From Flammulina velutipes (lineage: Eukaryota; Basidiomycota; Agaricomycetes; Agaricales; Physalacriaceae): DNA of 64,000 nucleotides. The notes below the pieces were generated by a model, which did not search any database, had not been told where the DNA came from, and worked only from the letters and a program-made list of their open reading frames with translations. Made by a program: the position numbers and the translations under genes. How positions within the stretch are numbered: position 1 is the stretch's first letter; each line of letters opens with the position of its first letter. Location: assembly GCA_011800155.1 (NCBI GenBank), contig CM022368.1, positions 434,001 to 498,000 on the forward strand, in the 5' to 3' direction. Positions 46,071-57,882 of this stretch are shown in pieces.

Positions 46071-46964
46071 TCAACGCCTGATAGTGCTGACGCCATGCAG
46101 AGAGCTGTCTCTCTTGCCCGCAGAAACCGCACCACGATCCAAGCACTCGAGGGGAACCATGCCCTGCTCTCCTCCACCATTCGCACACATGGCCCATCCA
46201 TCATCATACTCCTGTATAATCCTCACCGTCTCCCCAGTCGTAATCGAAAGTTCATCCGGAAGGGAAGGAATAAACGTCGACTTGACAATTGCTGCATTGG
46301 GTGCTGGAGCTGAGCCACTGGAGTTCAGATAAGAAGCATTGGGCATGGCAGGTACAGTGGCGAACATGCGGGCCTGGGCCTGTGCGATGTGTGCTCCGGG
46401 AGAGGGAGTGGTAGCGGAGAATGGCGATTTCTCTGTGGTGGAGAAAGAGAAGGGGGTAACAGCGGGCTGTTTAAGCCATGTAGCTCTGCGAGAGCGGCGG
46501 TTGTTGATCATGCGCCGTCTAACGAAGAAGAAGACGACGCCAGCAACGGCGAGGATGCTGACAACGACGATGCCAGCAACGGCGCCGCCTGACAAGGACG
46601 TTGTCGACGTAGCGCCGCTTTGGGCGGGTGCGGAAGTGTTGGTGGGGGACTGAGATTGGATGGGAGTCGTGATCACTGACACCACGGGCACTGGCGGTGT
46701 GGAAGAGGTAGAGGACAACGTGGTCTCAGCGATAGGCGAGGTAGTTGTGTCAGACACAGAGGCTGGGACGTCCTCAGTTTCGAATACTGTGGTCGTCCGA
46801 GGCTCTGTCGTCGTCGTTGCTGTTTCTCGGTCTCTCGTCACGGTGAGCGTAATAGGTTTAGTGAGGATAAACCCAGTGTCGTCCTCAGAGAGAGTGCCAG
46901 CGATCTGCCTGTTGTGGTGGGCCCGCACAGCGGCAAGATTGAAGTGTCGTGGGCTTGGAGCCAT
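46071..46964 (-). CDS. Single-pass membrane protein with C-terminal SH3 domain
   Basis: A single exon of 297 residues. The first 120 residues are Thr/Ser-rich (ETATTTTEPRTTTV and similar), suggesting a glycosylated ectodomain, but no clear N-terminal signal peptide is seen. A transmembrane segment (GAVAGIVVVSILAVAGVVFF, about 127-147) is followed by basic RRRMINNRRSRR. An SH3 domain lies at about 228-280: VKSTFIPSLPDELSITTGE, then VRIIQEYDDGWAMC and GMVPLECL. This layout (mucin-like stretch, one TM, cytoplasmic SH3) recalls fungal Fus1-type cell-fusion or Sho1-like sensors, but I cannot assign it. Divergent from the septin gene. Confidence 0.85.
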   Translation of the reverse strand: MAPSPRHFNLAAVRAHHNRQIAGTLSEDDTGFILTKPITLTVTRDRETATTTTEPRTTTVFETEDVPASVSDTTTSPIAETTLSSTSSTPPVPVVSVITTPIQSQSPTNTSAPAQSGATSTTSLSGGAVAGIVVVSILAVAGVVFFFVRRRMINNRRSRRATWLKQPAVTPFSFSTTEKSPFSATTPSPGAHIAQAQARMFATVPAMPNASYLNSSGSAPAPNAAIVKSTFIPSLPDELSITTGETVRIIQEYDDGWAMCANGGGEQGMVPLECLDRGAVSAGKRDSSLHGVSTIRR

Positions 46965-48221
46965 AATATTGGAGAGATTGTTGAATGAATGTCTGCGCGC
47001 CTTTCGTTGAATCGTCCAGCTTCAAAAGAATGGAGCTCGTCAAGAAGGAAAGAAGGGAAAAGCGAGATGAACCAGCTCTGCCAGTGATTGTTGTGAAGTA
47101 AGAGCTGAAATAGTGGAAGGCAACCAGTGTCTATAGAAGGACATGCGGAAGCAATTGATGCCAACGTTCGATCACCATCTGGCGATCTTGGGCCAACAAA
47201 ATGGACTCACGGCGTGCGCGGACCACCATAGAAAGATGCTGCTAGACATGTTACAGCAAGCCATGGCTACGCTCTGAAATGCTATATCGCTATACAACGT
47301 CTTTCCTCTAATATTGAAGGATATGACTTGTTCATGTTTAGTTCCTCAACCGGGGACGTCGGTTAGCTTTCCACTGATTCGCTTTCATTCAGATTTCGAC
47401 AGTTCGGCGTGTCTCTGGGGATGAGAAGCTCCAGATTTATTCCAGTTGTTACCCATTCGGCGTATGTATCAGGCTGGACTATCGTAGCGCCATGATGAAA
47501 CGAAGAGATCAGATCATCTCTCTTGCTCATGGTTCGAAGTCAATGTGCACATGGTTTTGACAAGCAAAATGTTGAGAATACTGAGGCGATATTTCCCGTC
47601 TAACAGCATGTAAGTTGTTTGTGTTACAATGCCATTGTGGCGTCAGTGACATTGGGACTACTCTCAGCGACAAGCCTGACCTGCTCTGTCCCACTAGTCA
47701 TGGTATAGAGAATGATACAGTCTAGTGTCTCTTGATTTTCGTCTACCTTACAATCTTTTTACGAAGGGTTATTGACTTTCATCGTCGCATTGACATTTGA
47801 GGCCATAAACGGTTGGTCATATACCTGGCGCCACTATGTTACGCAGGAAACTCTGGTTTTTATCACTTTGAGCAGCCGACCTATCCCTTAGCGACTTTAC
47901 CGCCTCCAGTTCACTGTCCCAGAGCCTAGAGATATTTATTCTTATACTATTTAATTGGCAACATATATCGTAGAGCACTAATTAGCCTCGATACAGGATG
48001 TGGAAAATATCTATATTATGGTACTTTCTATTACTTGTTAGTGTTGCCTGTGCACTGTGGCGCGTACCCCGCTTCTACGAAGTACGTTTATGGTATTACT
48101 GTGGCGCGGTTGTTTGTACTTGCTTGGTGTAGAGCCAAAAATGCTTTGGGAAAGTCGTTCGAATTCGGCCGTTCGTCTCGTCCACCACCCACGCTTTACC
48201 CTCCCCGTTCACTCCCTCACA
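46965..48221. other. Long divergent intergenic region
   Basis: 1.26 kb between the SH3 and septin genes. No ORF with recognisable content. Pyrimidine-rich sequence directly precedes the septin start codon. I see no repeat or RNA gene. Confidence 0.4.
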
Positions 48222-49477
48222 ATGACTGAAGAAATCCGCGCCGACTCTTACGTTGGATTCGACTCCATCACCCAACAAATTGAGCACAAATTGCTGAAGC
48301 GTGGTTTCCAATTCAATGTCATTGTCGTGGGTGCGTTCGTTTTCCTCTTCTCTGTGCCTCTTTAGGCCTTGGGGGAAGCTGCACGGACATGTAACTAACG
48401 GAGGCATACGCAGGTCAAACCGGACTCGGAAAGTCGACTCTGATCAACACCATTTTTGCGTCGCACTTGATAGACTCAAAGGGTCGCTTTGCTGCTGACG
48501 AGCCCGTCAGGCAGACCACCGACATTCAGGCTGTTTCCCATGGTGCGTGGCCTTACTTTTCTTCCGCGTCGTGCGCGCTGGCTGACGCAGCACTTCCTTT
48601 ACGTCCATAGTCGTCGTCGAAAACGGCGTTAAGCTTAGGCTCAACATCGTTGACACACCCGGTTATGGTGACCAAATCAACAACGAGAATTGGTGCGCTA
48701 GCCTGCTACATCTTGTCCTCCAATTACAACTAAGAAATTTGCGTCGTGTAGCTGGGACCCTATCATCAAATATATCAAGGACCAGCACAGTGCCTATCTC
48801 CGCAAAGAGCTTACTGCCATGCGCGACCGATACATCCAGGACACCCGAATTCACTGCTGCCTGTATTTTATCAACCCTACTGGCCACCAGCTCCGCCCTA
48901 TCGACGTGATTGTCATGAAGAAGCTCAGCGAGGTCGTCAATGTGGTACCTGTCATTGCAAAGGCCGACAGTTTGACCATTGAGGAGCGGGACGCTTTCAA
49001 GATGAAGGTAATGTGGATGGAAGTTCTAACCTATCGTTTCCGCTGACTGGCCGCGTAGATTCGGGAAGAACTGGTCTTCCATAACATCCGTCTTTACCCA
49101 TTCGATACCGATGAGGATGATGAAGAGGAAGTTCAGCTCAACGAGTCTATTCGGGTGCGTACATGTGCCTGGCTTCCAATTTGCTAGTTGCTCATTCTAC
49201 CATTCTATAGGACATCATTCCTTTCGCCGTCGTTGGCTCAGAGAGTAACGTGATCATTGACGGCAAGTCTGTCCGCGGACGCAAGAACCGATGGGGTGTC
49301 GTCAACGTCGAAGACCCCAACCACTGCGAATTCGTCAACCTGAGGAACTTCTTGACGAGGACCCACTTGCAGGATCTGATCGAGACGACAGCCCAGATCC
49401 ATTACGAGGCGTTCCGTTCAAAACAGCTATTGGCGCTCAAGGAGGGTGTCAACCAGCGCCCTGCTGCCTCTCAATAG
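48222..49477 (+). CDS. cdc10: Septin, Cdc10-like
   Basis: Starts MTEEIRADSYVGFDSITQQI. The GTPase motifs are all present: P-loop GQTGLGKST, G3 DTPGYGDQINN, and G4 AKADSLT, with the septin unique element near FRSKQLLALKEG at the end. There is no C-terminal coiled coil, and the N-terminal polybasic stretch is minimal, as in Cdc10/SEPT9-type short septins. Six short introns interrupt it. Role: GTP-binding filament subunit at the bud neck, septum or hyphal tip, acting with Cdc3, Cdc11 and Cdc12 homologues. The KRGFQFNVIVV segment just before the P-loop is typical. Confidence 0.93.
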
Positions 49478-50019
49478 ATTTGTGGTTTGTTTTCCAGTCC
49501 TCAGGCGTGTCTGATGTCTGACCTAATTTTCCAGCGGTCGAAAACTGATACCCCCTCCCCTTGTTTTCGCGCTCTCTTTTACACTATCTGCATGCGGAGG
49601 CTTGAATGCGAACACTCTTTCGACGTCGTGGAATACCTTCATTTACTTGTTTTATGTTTCTTTTGATGCTCTCGGGTTGTTTCATTCATTGTTTACTTGT
49701 TTCTAGCAATAGTATCTTGGTGTTGCAATACGAGTCATACCCGGTCGCGTCCTCATGAAGTCCATTGGAGCTTGGAGAAACTATCTCAGGTATCCAACAA
49801 CGACAGAAGATGTTGTTTTCACCAGGGTTACACGTTCGGAATCAACGTTAACGTTAGACGTTCAACATCAAGGAGGGACTACAAGGGTAGGTAACTACGT
49901 GGCGTAGAAAGTAAAAAAAACATCGGAACTTCCATGGCTCGGTACATCTTGATTAATTCACCCAGTCCACCTACGGCAGCAATTAGTCCTGAGTTCGTAC
50001 ATCGAGGAAAGACGAGGTC
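49478..50019. other. Convergent intergenic region
   Basis: Lies between the 3' ends of the septin (plus) and AA9 (minus) genes. The first 200 bp are T/C-rich, as expected for a septin 3' UTR. Nothing else seen. Confidence 0.4.
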
Positions 50020-51196
50020 TTACACAGCTGGCCCCGGAATTGGATAAGCCTTGTTAAATTCAGAATCAAAGCTCTAAAATGGCAAGGAAAAACATACACT
50101 TGTATCTGTAATCATCTAGTCAACGACTTGAACGTGAGGTTTGCGAGAACAACTCACTGGTATAGATGTCGTACACGATTCCGGGCGTGGAAGCAGTATA
50201 AGCGCCTGCGAGTCGTCATAACGAGCTGGTCTTGACCTAAGAATGAAAGAAAAGCTTACCAGGGAAGGAGACGAAAGACGTGGGAAGCTTGGTTCCCGAA
50301 CCGGTTACCTCAACTTGAATACAGCTTGGGTAGAATTGGGCACCTGCCAAACTCGCATTAGATGTGGCGTGAGACATATGGCTTAATTACCAGGATAAGA
50401 ATATGCTAAAATAGGACATTAGCAGTTGACTTCTCATGTTTAATGCGCGACCTACCCGAATGCAACGCGATACTATTCAAGTAAGATCAGTAATTAGCTT
50501 GTTAACGGTAATAGGATAACTTACATCTCATGTCGAATGATGTATTGTCCGGGCTGGAGCGTAGAGGGGATCGTAAACGTAGCAATGCTATTTGCAGCCG
50601 TCAATACATCGGTAGCAGCCCACCTGCCATCCGCTAGTTTCCCACTCTCTGCCACTTTGAACCAAACAGCTCTGGTGCGTTGTCAGTGAGGCATAAAATC
50701 GTATTTCAAGGTACTCACGAATTTCCGGGAGACCAAGATGTGACAGAGGAGGGCGCCTTTGCCATGTATGTGATGACTGGACCCTTATGACTGTCTGGCC
50801 ATGTCGTCCAGTTCAGTTTGACTTGAGAGCCAGCGGCGACTGTGCCATAGATTGGGGCAGGGGCCGTAGAATATCCGCCTGCAGTCCAACCGTTGCACTG
50901 GATACTAAAACCGACGAACGAGGATGAGAATAATGTTACAAGTAGGGGGCCACATACTCAATTAGAGATAGATCCTCAACTGGGCCATTGCCGGGAATTT
51001 GGCGGACGATACGTTGAGGGACGGGGTTATAGTATCTGGAAGTTGTCAACGAGTGTATGTGGGAAATGAGGCATGTAATATACGGGTCGGAGTATGGGAG
51101 ATATCCGGAGTACTTGGTAGAACCAAGTGTGATCTCTTGGACATATCCGTGACCTGCGACGAGAGGTACGAGAGCTAAGAGCGCTGTAAGAATCAT
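50020..51196 (-). CDS. AA9 lytic polysaccharide monooxygenase
   Basis: Starts MILTALLALVPLVAGHGYVQ. Cleavage after Gly15 leaves His16 as mature residue 1, the N-terminal half of the copper histidine brace. The second copper His lies in WTTWPDSHKGPVITY. IIRHEMIALHSA and FYPSCIQVEVTGSG carry the usual conserved His, Cys and Tyr-region features. No CBM1 follows; the protein ends YTNTSAYPIPGPAV. Role: secreted, copper-dependent oxidative cleavage of cellulose or other beta-glucans. It has many short introns, and the tail needs an 8-nt microexon (50098-50105). A TATA-like GGTATAAAGG (about 51238-51247, minus) lies about 45 bp upstream of the start. Confidence 0.92.
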
Positions 51197-51939
51197 GTCG
51201 TTGACTTGACTATGGAAACACGCACACTAGGGTGCAACCTTTATACCTTTAGAGAGAGCCTTGTGTCCTTGAACGAGGCGGGCCGGCTGCAGACGTAGAC
51301 GCGAAGTTAAACCGTAGAATAAATGGTTGAAAGCCAAGGGAGAGGTGGATGAGCTCATTTTGCGGTAAATCATTGGAAGGTCAATCCGAGAAGGGACACA
51401 TGACAAGCTTAACATTTCCCCAGGAGGCAATGCTTGAGTCCTGGAACGAGTGCCTTACGATGCATGGTCGTGGAAGGTCTCAAGAAACATGTGCGCAACG
51501 GATTTATTGCCCTCGTGGAGAGGACACGGGCATCCGAGTCGCCCTCTCCGCGCCGGGAGAGTTGTTGACTTTGACTTTTAGAGTAACGTGGTCGCGTTCT
51601 GGTGATGAAGGTTTCTTGAGGGTTGCGTCAAGGTCGCCAAATAGCGTCAAGCATGCTGTCCGGGTTAGGGTCACGTTCATGTTGCTCCTCACTATCACTA
51701 TCAACAGCATTCCTCTCTTTCTCTCCTTCCTCACTCGATGCCTGTAAGTACGGGCTACCGCTGTTGAATCTCTCTGGGGCCTTCCCTGTCACTTCTGTGG
51801 CGCAACAGACTAAATTGTTGATGGATCGTCGCCATCGACAGATATGCGTCATGGGTGCGCAAGTGACAAAGAAGTGACCTCATGAGAGCCACAACGTGAG
51901 ACAATACAACTCTATGGCCGACGAACTCTTCCTTCAACC
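51197..51939. other. Divergent intergenic region
   Basis: Lies between the AA9 and DUF3429 genes. It holds the AA9 TATA-like element near 51240. Overlapping short ORFs on both strands (51349-51747, 51504-51734, 51628-51852) show no domain and are rejected. Confidence 0.4.
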
Positions 51940-53096
51940 ATGACCATGCTGCCCGTCCTGCGTCGTTCACTTTTGTCGCCTACACTGCGTTCTGGCTTTT
52001 CCCGCTCGACAATCGCGCCTTTGCTTCTCCAATCTCGCCGAACAGTAGCGAGCACAGTCTCAAACAGGCCTGCTAGTCAAACGTTCGAGCACGCCGCGAC
52101 CAATGTTCGCGAGGAGGCTGGCAATACCGCCGCTGATCTCGCTAAAAGGATAGCTGGCGCTAATATGACGAACCATAACGTCAACCAGGACGACTCGAAG
52201 GGATTCGTACGTTCAAAAGATGGCGCTACCTTCACCTTCTCATAAGGGTTCATAGGTTGGCATCACCAGTGCTATCATCAAAGACGTCCCGAGACCCGCT
52301 ATGGTGTTGGGCCTAGCTGGTAAGCAAAGCAGCTAATCATCCGACGCGTGTTTGACCCCACCCAGGTGGCATACCTTACCTCGGAGCGTCTGGAACGACC
52401 GTGTATCTTGCCCACCAAGCCGGCCTCGCTGCATCTGGCACACTCACCAAATTGGATCCTGGCGTTGCGCTTACGGTTCTTGACCAAGCCCTCGAGTTCC
52501 AAGTTACGTATGGTGCTGTCATGCTGTCATTCCTCGGAGCGATGCACTGGGGTATGGAGTTTGCTGGGTATGGTGGCGAGCAAGGATACAAACGGCTCGC
52601 CCTGGGTGCTGCACCAGTACTCTTCGCTTGGTCGACGCTATCCATGCAGCCCATGGCCGCGTTAACTGCTCAATGGCTCGGATTTACCGCCTTGTGGTGG
52701 GCTGATGCGAAAGCAACGTCGAGCGGTTGGGCGCCACGATGGTACTCACAGTATCGTTTCTATCTTTCTATTCTCGTTGGAACGTGGTACGTCCATCACT
52801 TTCATGTTCTCTGTCGTGTTCTGATAAAGACCGATAGCATCATTGGATCTCTTGCCGGGACGTCTTACTATGGTCCAGTCGCAGGACATGGATTCCTCTC
52901 GCACGACCTTGAACTCACTAGGCAACAGAGGAAGGAATTGATTCCGGAGGGAAATCAAATGGTGAAAGGTCCCATTGAGGCGGTCGTGCCGAAGACTGCG
53001 GTTGGGGAACCGCTAGCAGACTTTATTACGATCAGAAAGAAGCAACCGAAGGAAGAGAGCGAGAAGAAGACAGACTCGACCGAGGAGAAGAAGTAA
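51940..53096 (+). CDS. Mitochondrial inner-membrane protein, DUF3429/TMEM69-like
   Basis: Starts MTMLPVLRRSLLSPTLRSGF, an Arg/Ser-rich presequence without acidic residues, typical of mitochondrial import. After a short helical region come hydrophobic segments in the DUF3429 order: GLAGGIPYLGASGTTVYLAH, YGAVMLSFLGAMHWGMEFAG, LGAAPVLFAWSTLSMQPMAA and LTAQWLGFTALWWAD, with WAPRWYSQYRFYLSILVGT after them. A C-terminal basic/acidic tail ends EEKK. Four introns; the last (about 52785-52837) restores the frame to CIIGSLAGTSYYG. Function of the family is unknown. Confidence 0.8.
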
Positions 53097-53226
53097 TATG
53101 AAGTCTGCGATGCATTGTACAAATCAAACTGTAGCATATATTATAAGTCGTACGCCCCGCAACTGTATCTTTTCTAATCGTGTAGTGATGCCTTCATTCG
53201 GTGCGCAAAATACAGTAGCAAAAATC

Positions 53227-53309
53227 CGACCTGCCTGGTTCGAACAGGCGACCTCAAGATAAAGTGTAACCGTTACAGTCTCGCGCTCTGCCAGCTGAGC
53301 TAAGGTCGG
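53227..53309 (-). tRNA. tRNA-Tyr (GUA) with 12-nt intron
   Basis: On the minus strand the acceptor arms CCGACCT and AGGTCGG pair perfectly. A box A-like TAGCTCAGCTGG and box B-like GGTTCGAAC-type T loop are present, and the anticodon stem CGAGA/TCTTG closes around loop CTGTAA...A. The anticodon is GTA. A 12-nt intron sits after position 37, the standard nuclear location. Confidence 0.92.
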
Positions 53310-53581
53310 TTCAAAAACACTTCAATGCGAGCATTATTGATATCATCGTCTACGCCACATCAATATTCCTCTCTACCGCCGAAAGAAAATTTGAATCTCT
53401 CCTAGGATGTGTATTACCGAGCCTACTATAATTCTCAGCATCCTTCGGGACTGGTTCAAGAATCAAGACTCTGAATAATGAATAAATGGCGGGATAAACG
53501 GACCGCATCACCGGCAGGCAATCAAAGATTTTTCAAAAATTGTACCTCAACCTCATTCCATCGTTCAAGTCGTAGAGCACC
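53310..53581. other. Short intergenic region
   Basis: Separates the tRNA gene from the SRP40-like gene. No feature seen. Confidence 0.4.
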
Positions 53582-55471
53582 ATGGACGCCCACTTAGCCA
53601 GTAAGGTTTCGTTCTCTGCGTACCAGAATTGACACTAATTTACCCCTCCAGCGACCTATACACTGATCCATGCATTTCTCCAGAAGCAATCACACAACAA
53701 AGCGGCTGATGCATTGAAGAAAGCTGTTAAAGAACAATTGGTGCTGAAAGATGGCGTAGAAGTGGAAGGCCCTGGCCTGGAAGAGATAGTAAAGAAATGG
53801 AAAAGGTGCGTCAGTGTGCAGTCGACGTCCATCCTAATGAGCACTCATCATCAATCTCCCCCACAGCTCGAAGGATGATTGTATGTTTTTGCTCCTCGGA
53901 CGTTTTCAACGATTCTCACCAGTGTTTAGCCTCATCTTCTAGCGACTCTGATTGTATGTCCCATCCCTCCGATTCATTCACTTGCTCGATTTGACTTAAT
54001 ATCCTAAAGCGTCAGACGACGACTCCTCCGACGACTCTTCGGACAGTGATGACTCTTCAGATTCGAGCGACTCCTCTGATGAAGACACAAAACCCACCAA
54101 GAAATTACCCACTCCTCCACCCGCGCCCACAACAGTCGCGACAACGAAAACTGCTGAGCCGAAAGGGAAAGAAGCAGATACCTCCGACAGTTCAGATAGC
54201 TCAGATAGCTCTGATAGCTCTGACTCTGACTCTGACGGTGCGCCTTTCGCTTCCCACATTACTGATGAAATTATGATGTTCATACATTTTTCAATTAGAT
54301 TCTGATTCCACTTCAAAACCTGCGCTTACCCCCGCATCCACCGCTGCGAAGACACCTGCTGGTGAGACCCTCTGCATCTCTCTCTGTATATATCGCTAAC
54401 CGACGTCCAGATTCCTCCGATTCGGATTCTTCAGACTCTTCAGATTCGGATTCAGATAGTGGTACGGAAGTATTCCTACTCTCTCGTTCATCTTCTCAGC
54501 TTGCATAGATTCGCCGTCACCGAAAGCAGTACCAACGAAACCGACATCCACAGCTTCTACCTCCGATGGTGAGTTTTTCGTCTAAATGTTATCATGTCAA
54601 ATACTTAAAGTCCTCTCAAGACTCGTCGGATGATTCTTCAGATTCAGATTCTGGTGTGTTGTTTTCGATAAATCTACAGGACGCTCCTGAACCAACAGTT
54701 GTCAGACGACAGCAAGGCAAAGGTGTCTTCCAAACGCAGCTCAAGCAAAACCCTCACATCCGGCTCCGACGATTCGAGCGACGGTGAGCACGACGCCTCT
54801 TCCCTGTTCAGTTGACTGATATGCAATGTCGATTCAGATAACTCAAGCGATGACGAAACGGAGTCCCCCAAAAAGCCAACAGTCATCGCGAAGGTCAAAA
54901 AGGCAGCAAAGTCCAAAGCAAATGCCAAATCCCCTGCATCGTCTTCCGCTTCGTCCTCGTCAAGCTCGTCTTCGGATTCTGACGACGACGACGAAGTGCC
55001 AGCTGCTGCAACGATCAGGACAACCAAAAAACGACGTATCTCTGAGAGCGGCGCTGCTGTGGTGACAGCGGCTGAAGTCGAAATAGGTCCTATCAAGGAC
55101 GAGCCCACAAAACGCGGAGGTCGCAAAGTCGGTATACCTTTTCAGAGGATCAAGACGGACGACGTACCTGCACATCTGATTTTGGACAATCGGTACGAGC
55201 AGAAGGTGAAGTCAATCTCAACGCGGTCGGTGTAACCTTTCGTTAATGGGGATTATTGCACAGACGGCTCCTCGCAACGACTACGGAGCCAGAGCGCATG
55301 CTGACCTCATTGTGACCAGAGGCGCTGGATTCCGCAAAGAGAAGAACAAGAAAAAGAGAGGCAGCTACAAGGGAGGAGAGATAACGGTTCGTGTTGTTCA
55401 TGGATTAATTTGCCCTTTCAGCTAATCTACGACTACTGCAGATGGAGAGCCACAGCTTTAAGTTCACCTAG
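53582..55471 (+). CDS. SRP40/Nopp140-like nucleolar phosphoprotein
   Basis: The N-terminus (MDAHLATYTLIHAFLQKQ) resembles a LisH motif. The middle is a series of acidic Ser/Asp runs (DTSDSSDSSDSSDSSDSDSD and similar, CK2-type sites) alternating with Lys/Pro/Ala linkers. The C-terminus is an SRP40-C domain: FQRIKTDDVPAHLILDNRYE, DYGARAHADLIVTRGAGFRK, then KKKRGSYKGGEIT and the end MESHSFKFT. Role: chaperone-like nucleolar protein that shuttles with snoRNPs and RNA polymerase I factors. The acidic region is split into many small exons, most in phase 1 (for example 53930-53953, 24 nt), so the repeats track exon units. Exact borders of a few are uncertain. Confidence 0.8.
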
Positions 55472-55738
55472 GATACACAATATATTGGTGTCCGCCTGCA
55501 TTATTGTCTGTTCGTATCTAGTATAGCTCTCATTGAATCCTAAGCGCTCAGCGCTGAGCTTTACATACACATCCGACATTCCTTTCTTCTGGTCTTTGCA
55601 ATGTCAGAAATTTAGGCATGCGATCGATGAGTTACTTCTGCTCTGAATCAGGTTGTTTGCTATGCAATCATTTCCTCTGCGTACTACATGTAGCCATAAT
55701 GATAATCTCCAGTAGTAATGCGTCTCAACAATAACGCG

Positions 55739-57664
55739 TCAGCCAGTCAAATGTCGGACCCATCGAATAGATATCCATTTCGACATGACCGGCGGCGGCA
55801 GCATTGTAATGGGAGGCTGGTATTCGTCTGGAAGGAGCGTCCTAGGATCAGAGCTCATGCTCGAATGCAGGATTCTACTTTCATCTTCACTCTCCAGGAT
55901 GACCTGTGGCACTTGATATCGAGTGACGGGTCGTATCATGATCCTATCATTCGATTCCATATCGCCCAGTATGTCCCCAAGCTCCTGCGGAATCTGCGAG
56001 AGGTCTACCTGCACCACGAAACGGCAGTCGTACAGAACTTCGAGAATGGGATTTTGGGGTTGGGTTAGGAGATAGTCGCGGATTGTCTTGGTAAGATCGA
56101 CAACGGTCGGGTCCTCATTCTCGGATAGGTTGGACACCGGTGGCTGACGCGAGGCTAACCAGCCAACCCTCTGCTCGCGAATAACTTGAGCTCCAGACTT
56201 GAGTCGGTGTATCGTGTCGTGTGATGGGACAGTGATACGATCCCCCGAGATGAGCACAGCAGTCCATTTGACACCGGAGCCGCCAACGAATGGCGGGACC
56301 TGGTAGAAAGGATTTTCAAGATTGTTGAGAATTTTGAGCAAGCCATCCATGCGGTGCTTATTAGTGGAGCGCAAGGAGCCCCATGGATGCGGAGAGACAA
56401 AACGTAGGACACGAGTTATGAGGAGAACTCTGAGTTCTTGCGAGAGTTCAGAGAATTGCGAATCCATATCAATGATGTAGGTTCCGATTGGGGAGGCCGG
56501 GGATTTGCATTCAGCAAGTAGTTTGTCAACTGACTCAAGGTGATTAACTAGAGTCTAATGCGAACAAGAAATCGCACCTTGAGAGTCTATTTCTCTGGCT
56601 CGCAATCCCAATGCGGCTACAGCACTGCGTATATCGGATACATCAGCATCACCCGCCAGTTTCGACGAGTCGAATAGCATATCGCGGGATCGCTGAAGGT
56701 CGACTTTGAAGTCCAAGGATATATTCGCTTTCCTAGCGTAAGCCTGAAGGCGGGTGAATAGTCGCATCGATAATTGAACAGAAGTTAACGCACAACAACA
56801 TCAGGTTCCCCAGACTGCAGAAAATCTCGAATGCAGTTGCGAAAGGTATAGCTCGGCATGAAGTTCGTCTTGTCGACAACGTACTCTAGTCCATTTTCAT
56901 CGCATGTGGCTAGTAATCTGTCCTAAAAGTAATTCATATTGGCTTTGGTCGGAGGGAACCAGGATTTACCTTTGGAAAACTGAGCAGCGGGCGGATAATC
57001 CATTTGTTCATTCCTCTGTGTCCCGTCCAGCCCAGATTGGAATACTTTTCGGCCACACCCATCCCCCACCGCCGGAGAGGTTTCATGCCCGCTGCCCCGT
57101 ACGCGCGCGACCCCTTGGCTAGTCGCATGAGGGCCGTCTCGACTTGGTCGTCACAATGGTGGCCAAAGGCAATAACGTCACTCTTCGACTCCAACATCCC
57201 GGTGTGTAGAAGGTGGTAACGTGCAAGTCTGGATACACCTTCGGCGCCAGAAGTGGGGAGCTCAGGAAACTCCTTGGTATTCCAGCCAATCGACTTGTTG
57301 ATATGAACAACGCCTAATCGTTCAGCGATCTTGGCTGTCTGCTCCGCCATGGCTGTGGATGCAGGCTGGAGTTGGTGGTCGATTGAGAGAGAGACGACGC
57401 GCTGGAGTTGCTCATGAGAGCCTCCAAGCCGAATAGTATCGATATGCCGTTTTATGAGGAATAAGAGACACGTCGAATCCGGACCGCCAGAGTTGGAAAC
57501 CGCTGAGAACCTTTAGCGCGAGGTTGAGATTATGCATGAGCTACTAGCACACCTATACTTTCTCCCCATCCTGCCTGCGGCTGACATAGCTTCAAAGCCG
57601 CGGCGAATTCTTCATGCCCTATAGGTTTCGCAGATTTGGCGTAGGCGTATACATTTCTTTGCAT
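55739..57664 (-). CDS. tRNA(Ile)-lysidine synthase-like PP-loop ATPase
   Basis: Starts MQRNVYAYAKSAKPIGHEEF. After the first intron the PP-loop reads AVSNSGGPDSTCLLFLIKRH, the SGGxDS signature of TilS/TtcA N-type ATP pyrophosphatases. Conserved SIDHQLQPAS, IAFGHHCDDQVETALMRLAK, IIRPLLSFPK and YTFRNCIRDFL follow. The C-terminal half is long and family-specific. Bacterial and organellar TilS modify the wobble C of tRNA-Ile(CAU) to lysidine. A mitochondrial role is inferred from the fungal relatives. The start is not certain: the frame is open upstream to 57898. Confidence 0.85.
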
Positions 57665-57882
57665 CGACGTAGTTGGACAAAGTTGATTGCCGTAAAATCG
57701 CTCATAAATTCTTCCCACGATGGTTTTATCCAAAACGCGCATTGGGGTATTTGTGCTGGCGACCTGTAATATTCTTGGCAGAAGGAATGCACAGCGGACT
57801 TTCATTACCACTCCTCTATATGATACTCTCGACCATTTTAAAGAAACAGAGTGATTTTCAGGAGGACGACAAAAAAAGGGTT

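Noticed and set aside
46339..47010. Plus-strand ORFs opposite the SH3 gene
   Set aside because: Antisense to a clear coding frame with SH3 and transmembrane features.
51504..51852. Minus-strand ORFs upstream of the DUF3429 gene
   Set aside because: Overlap on both strands without domains; fall in a divergent promoter region.
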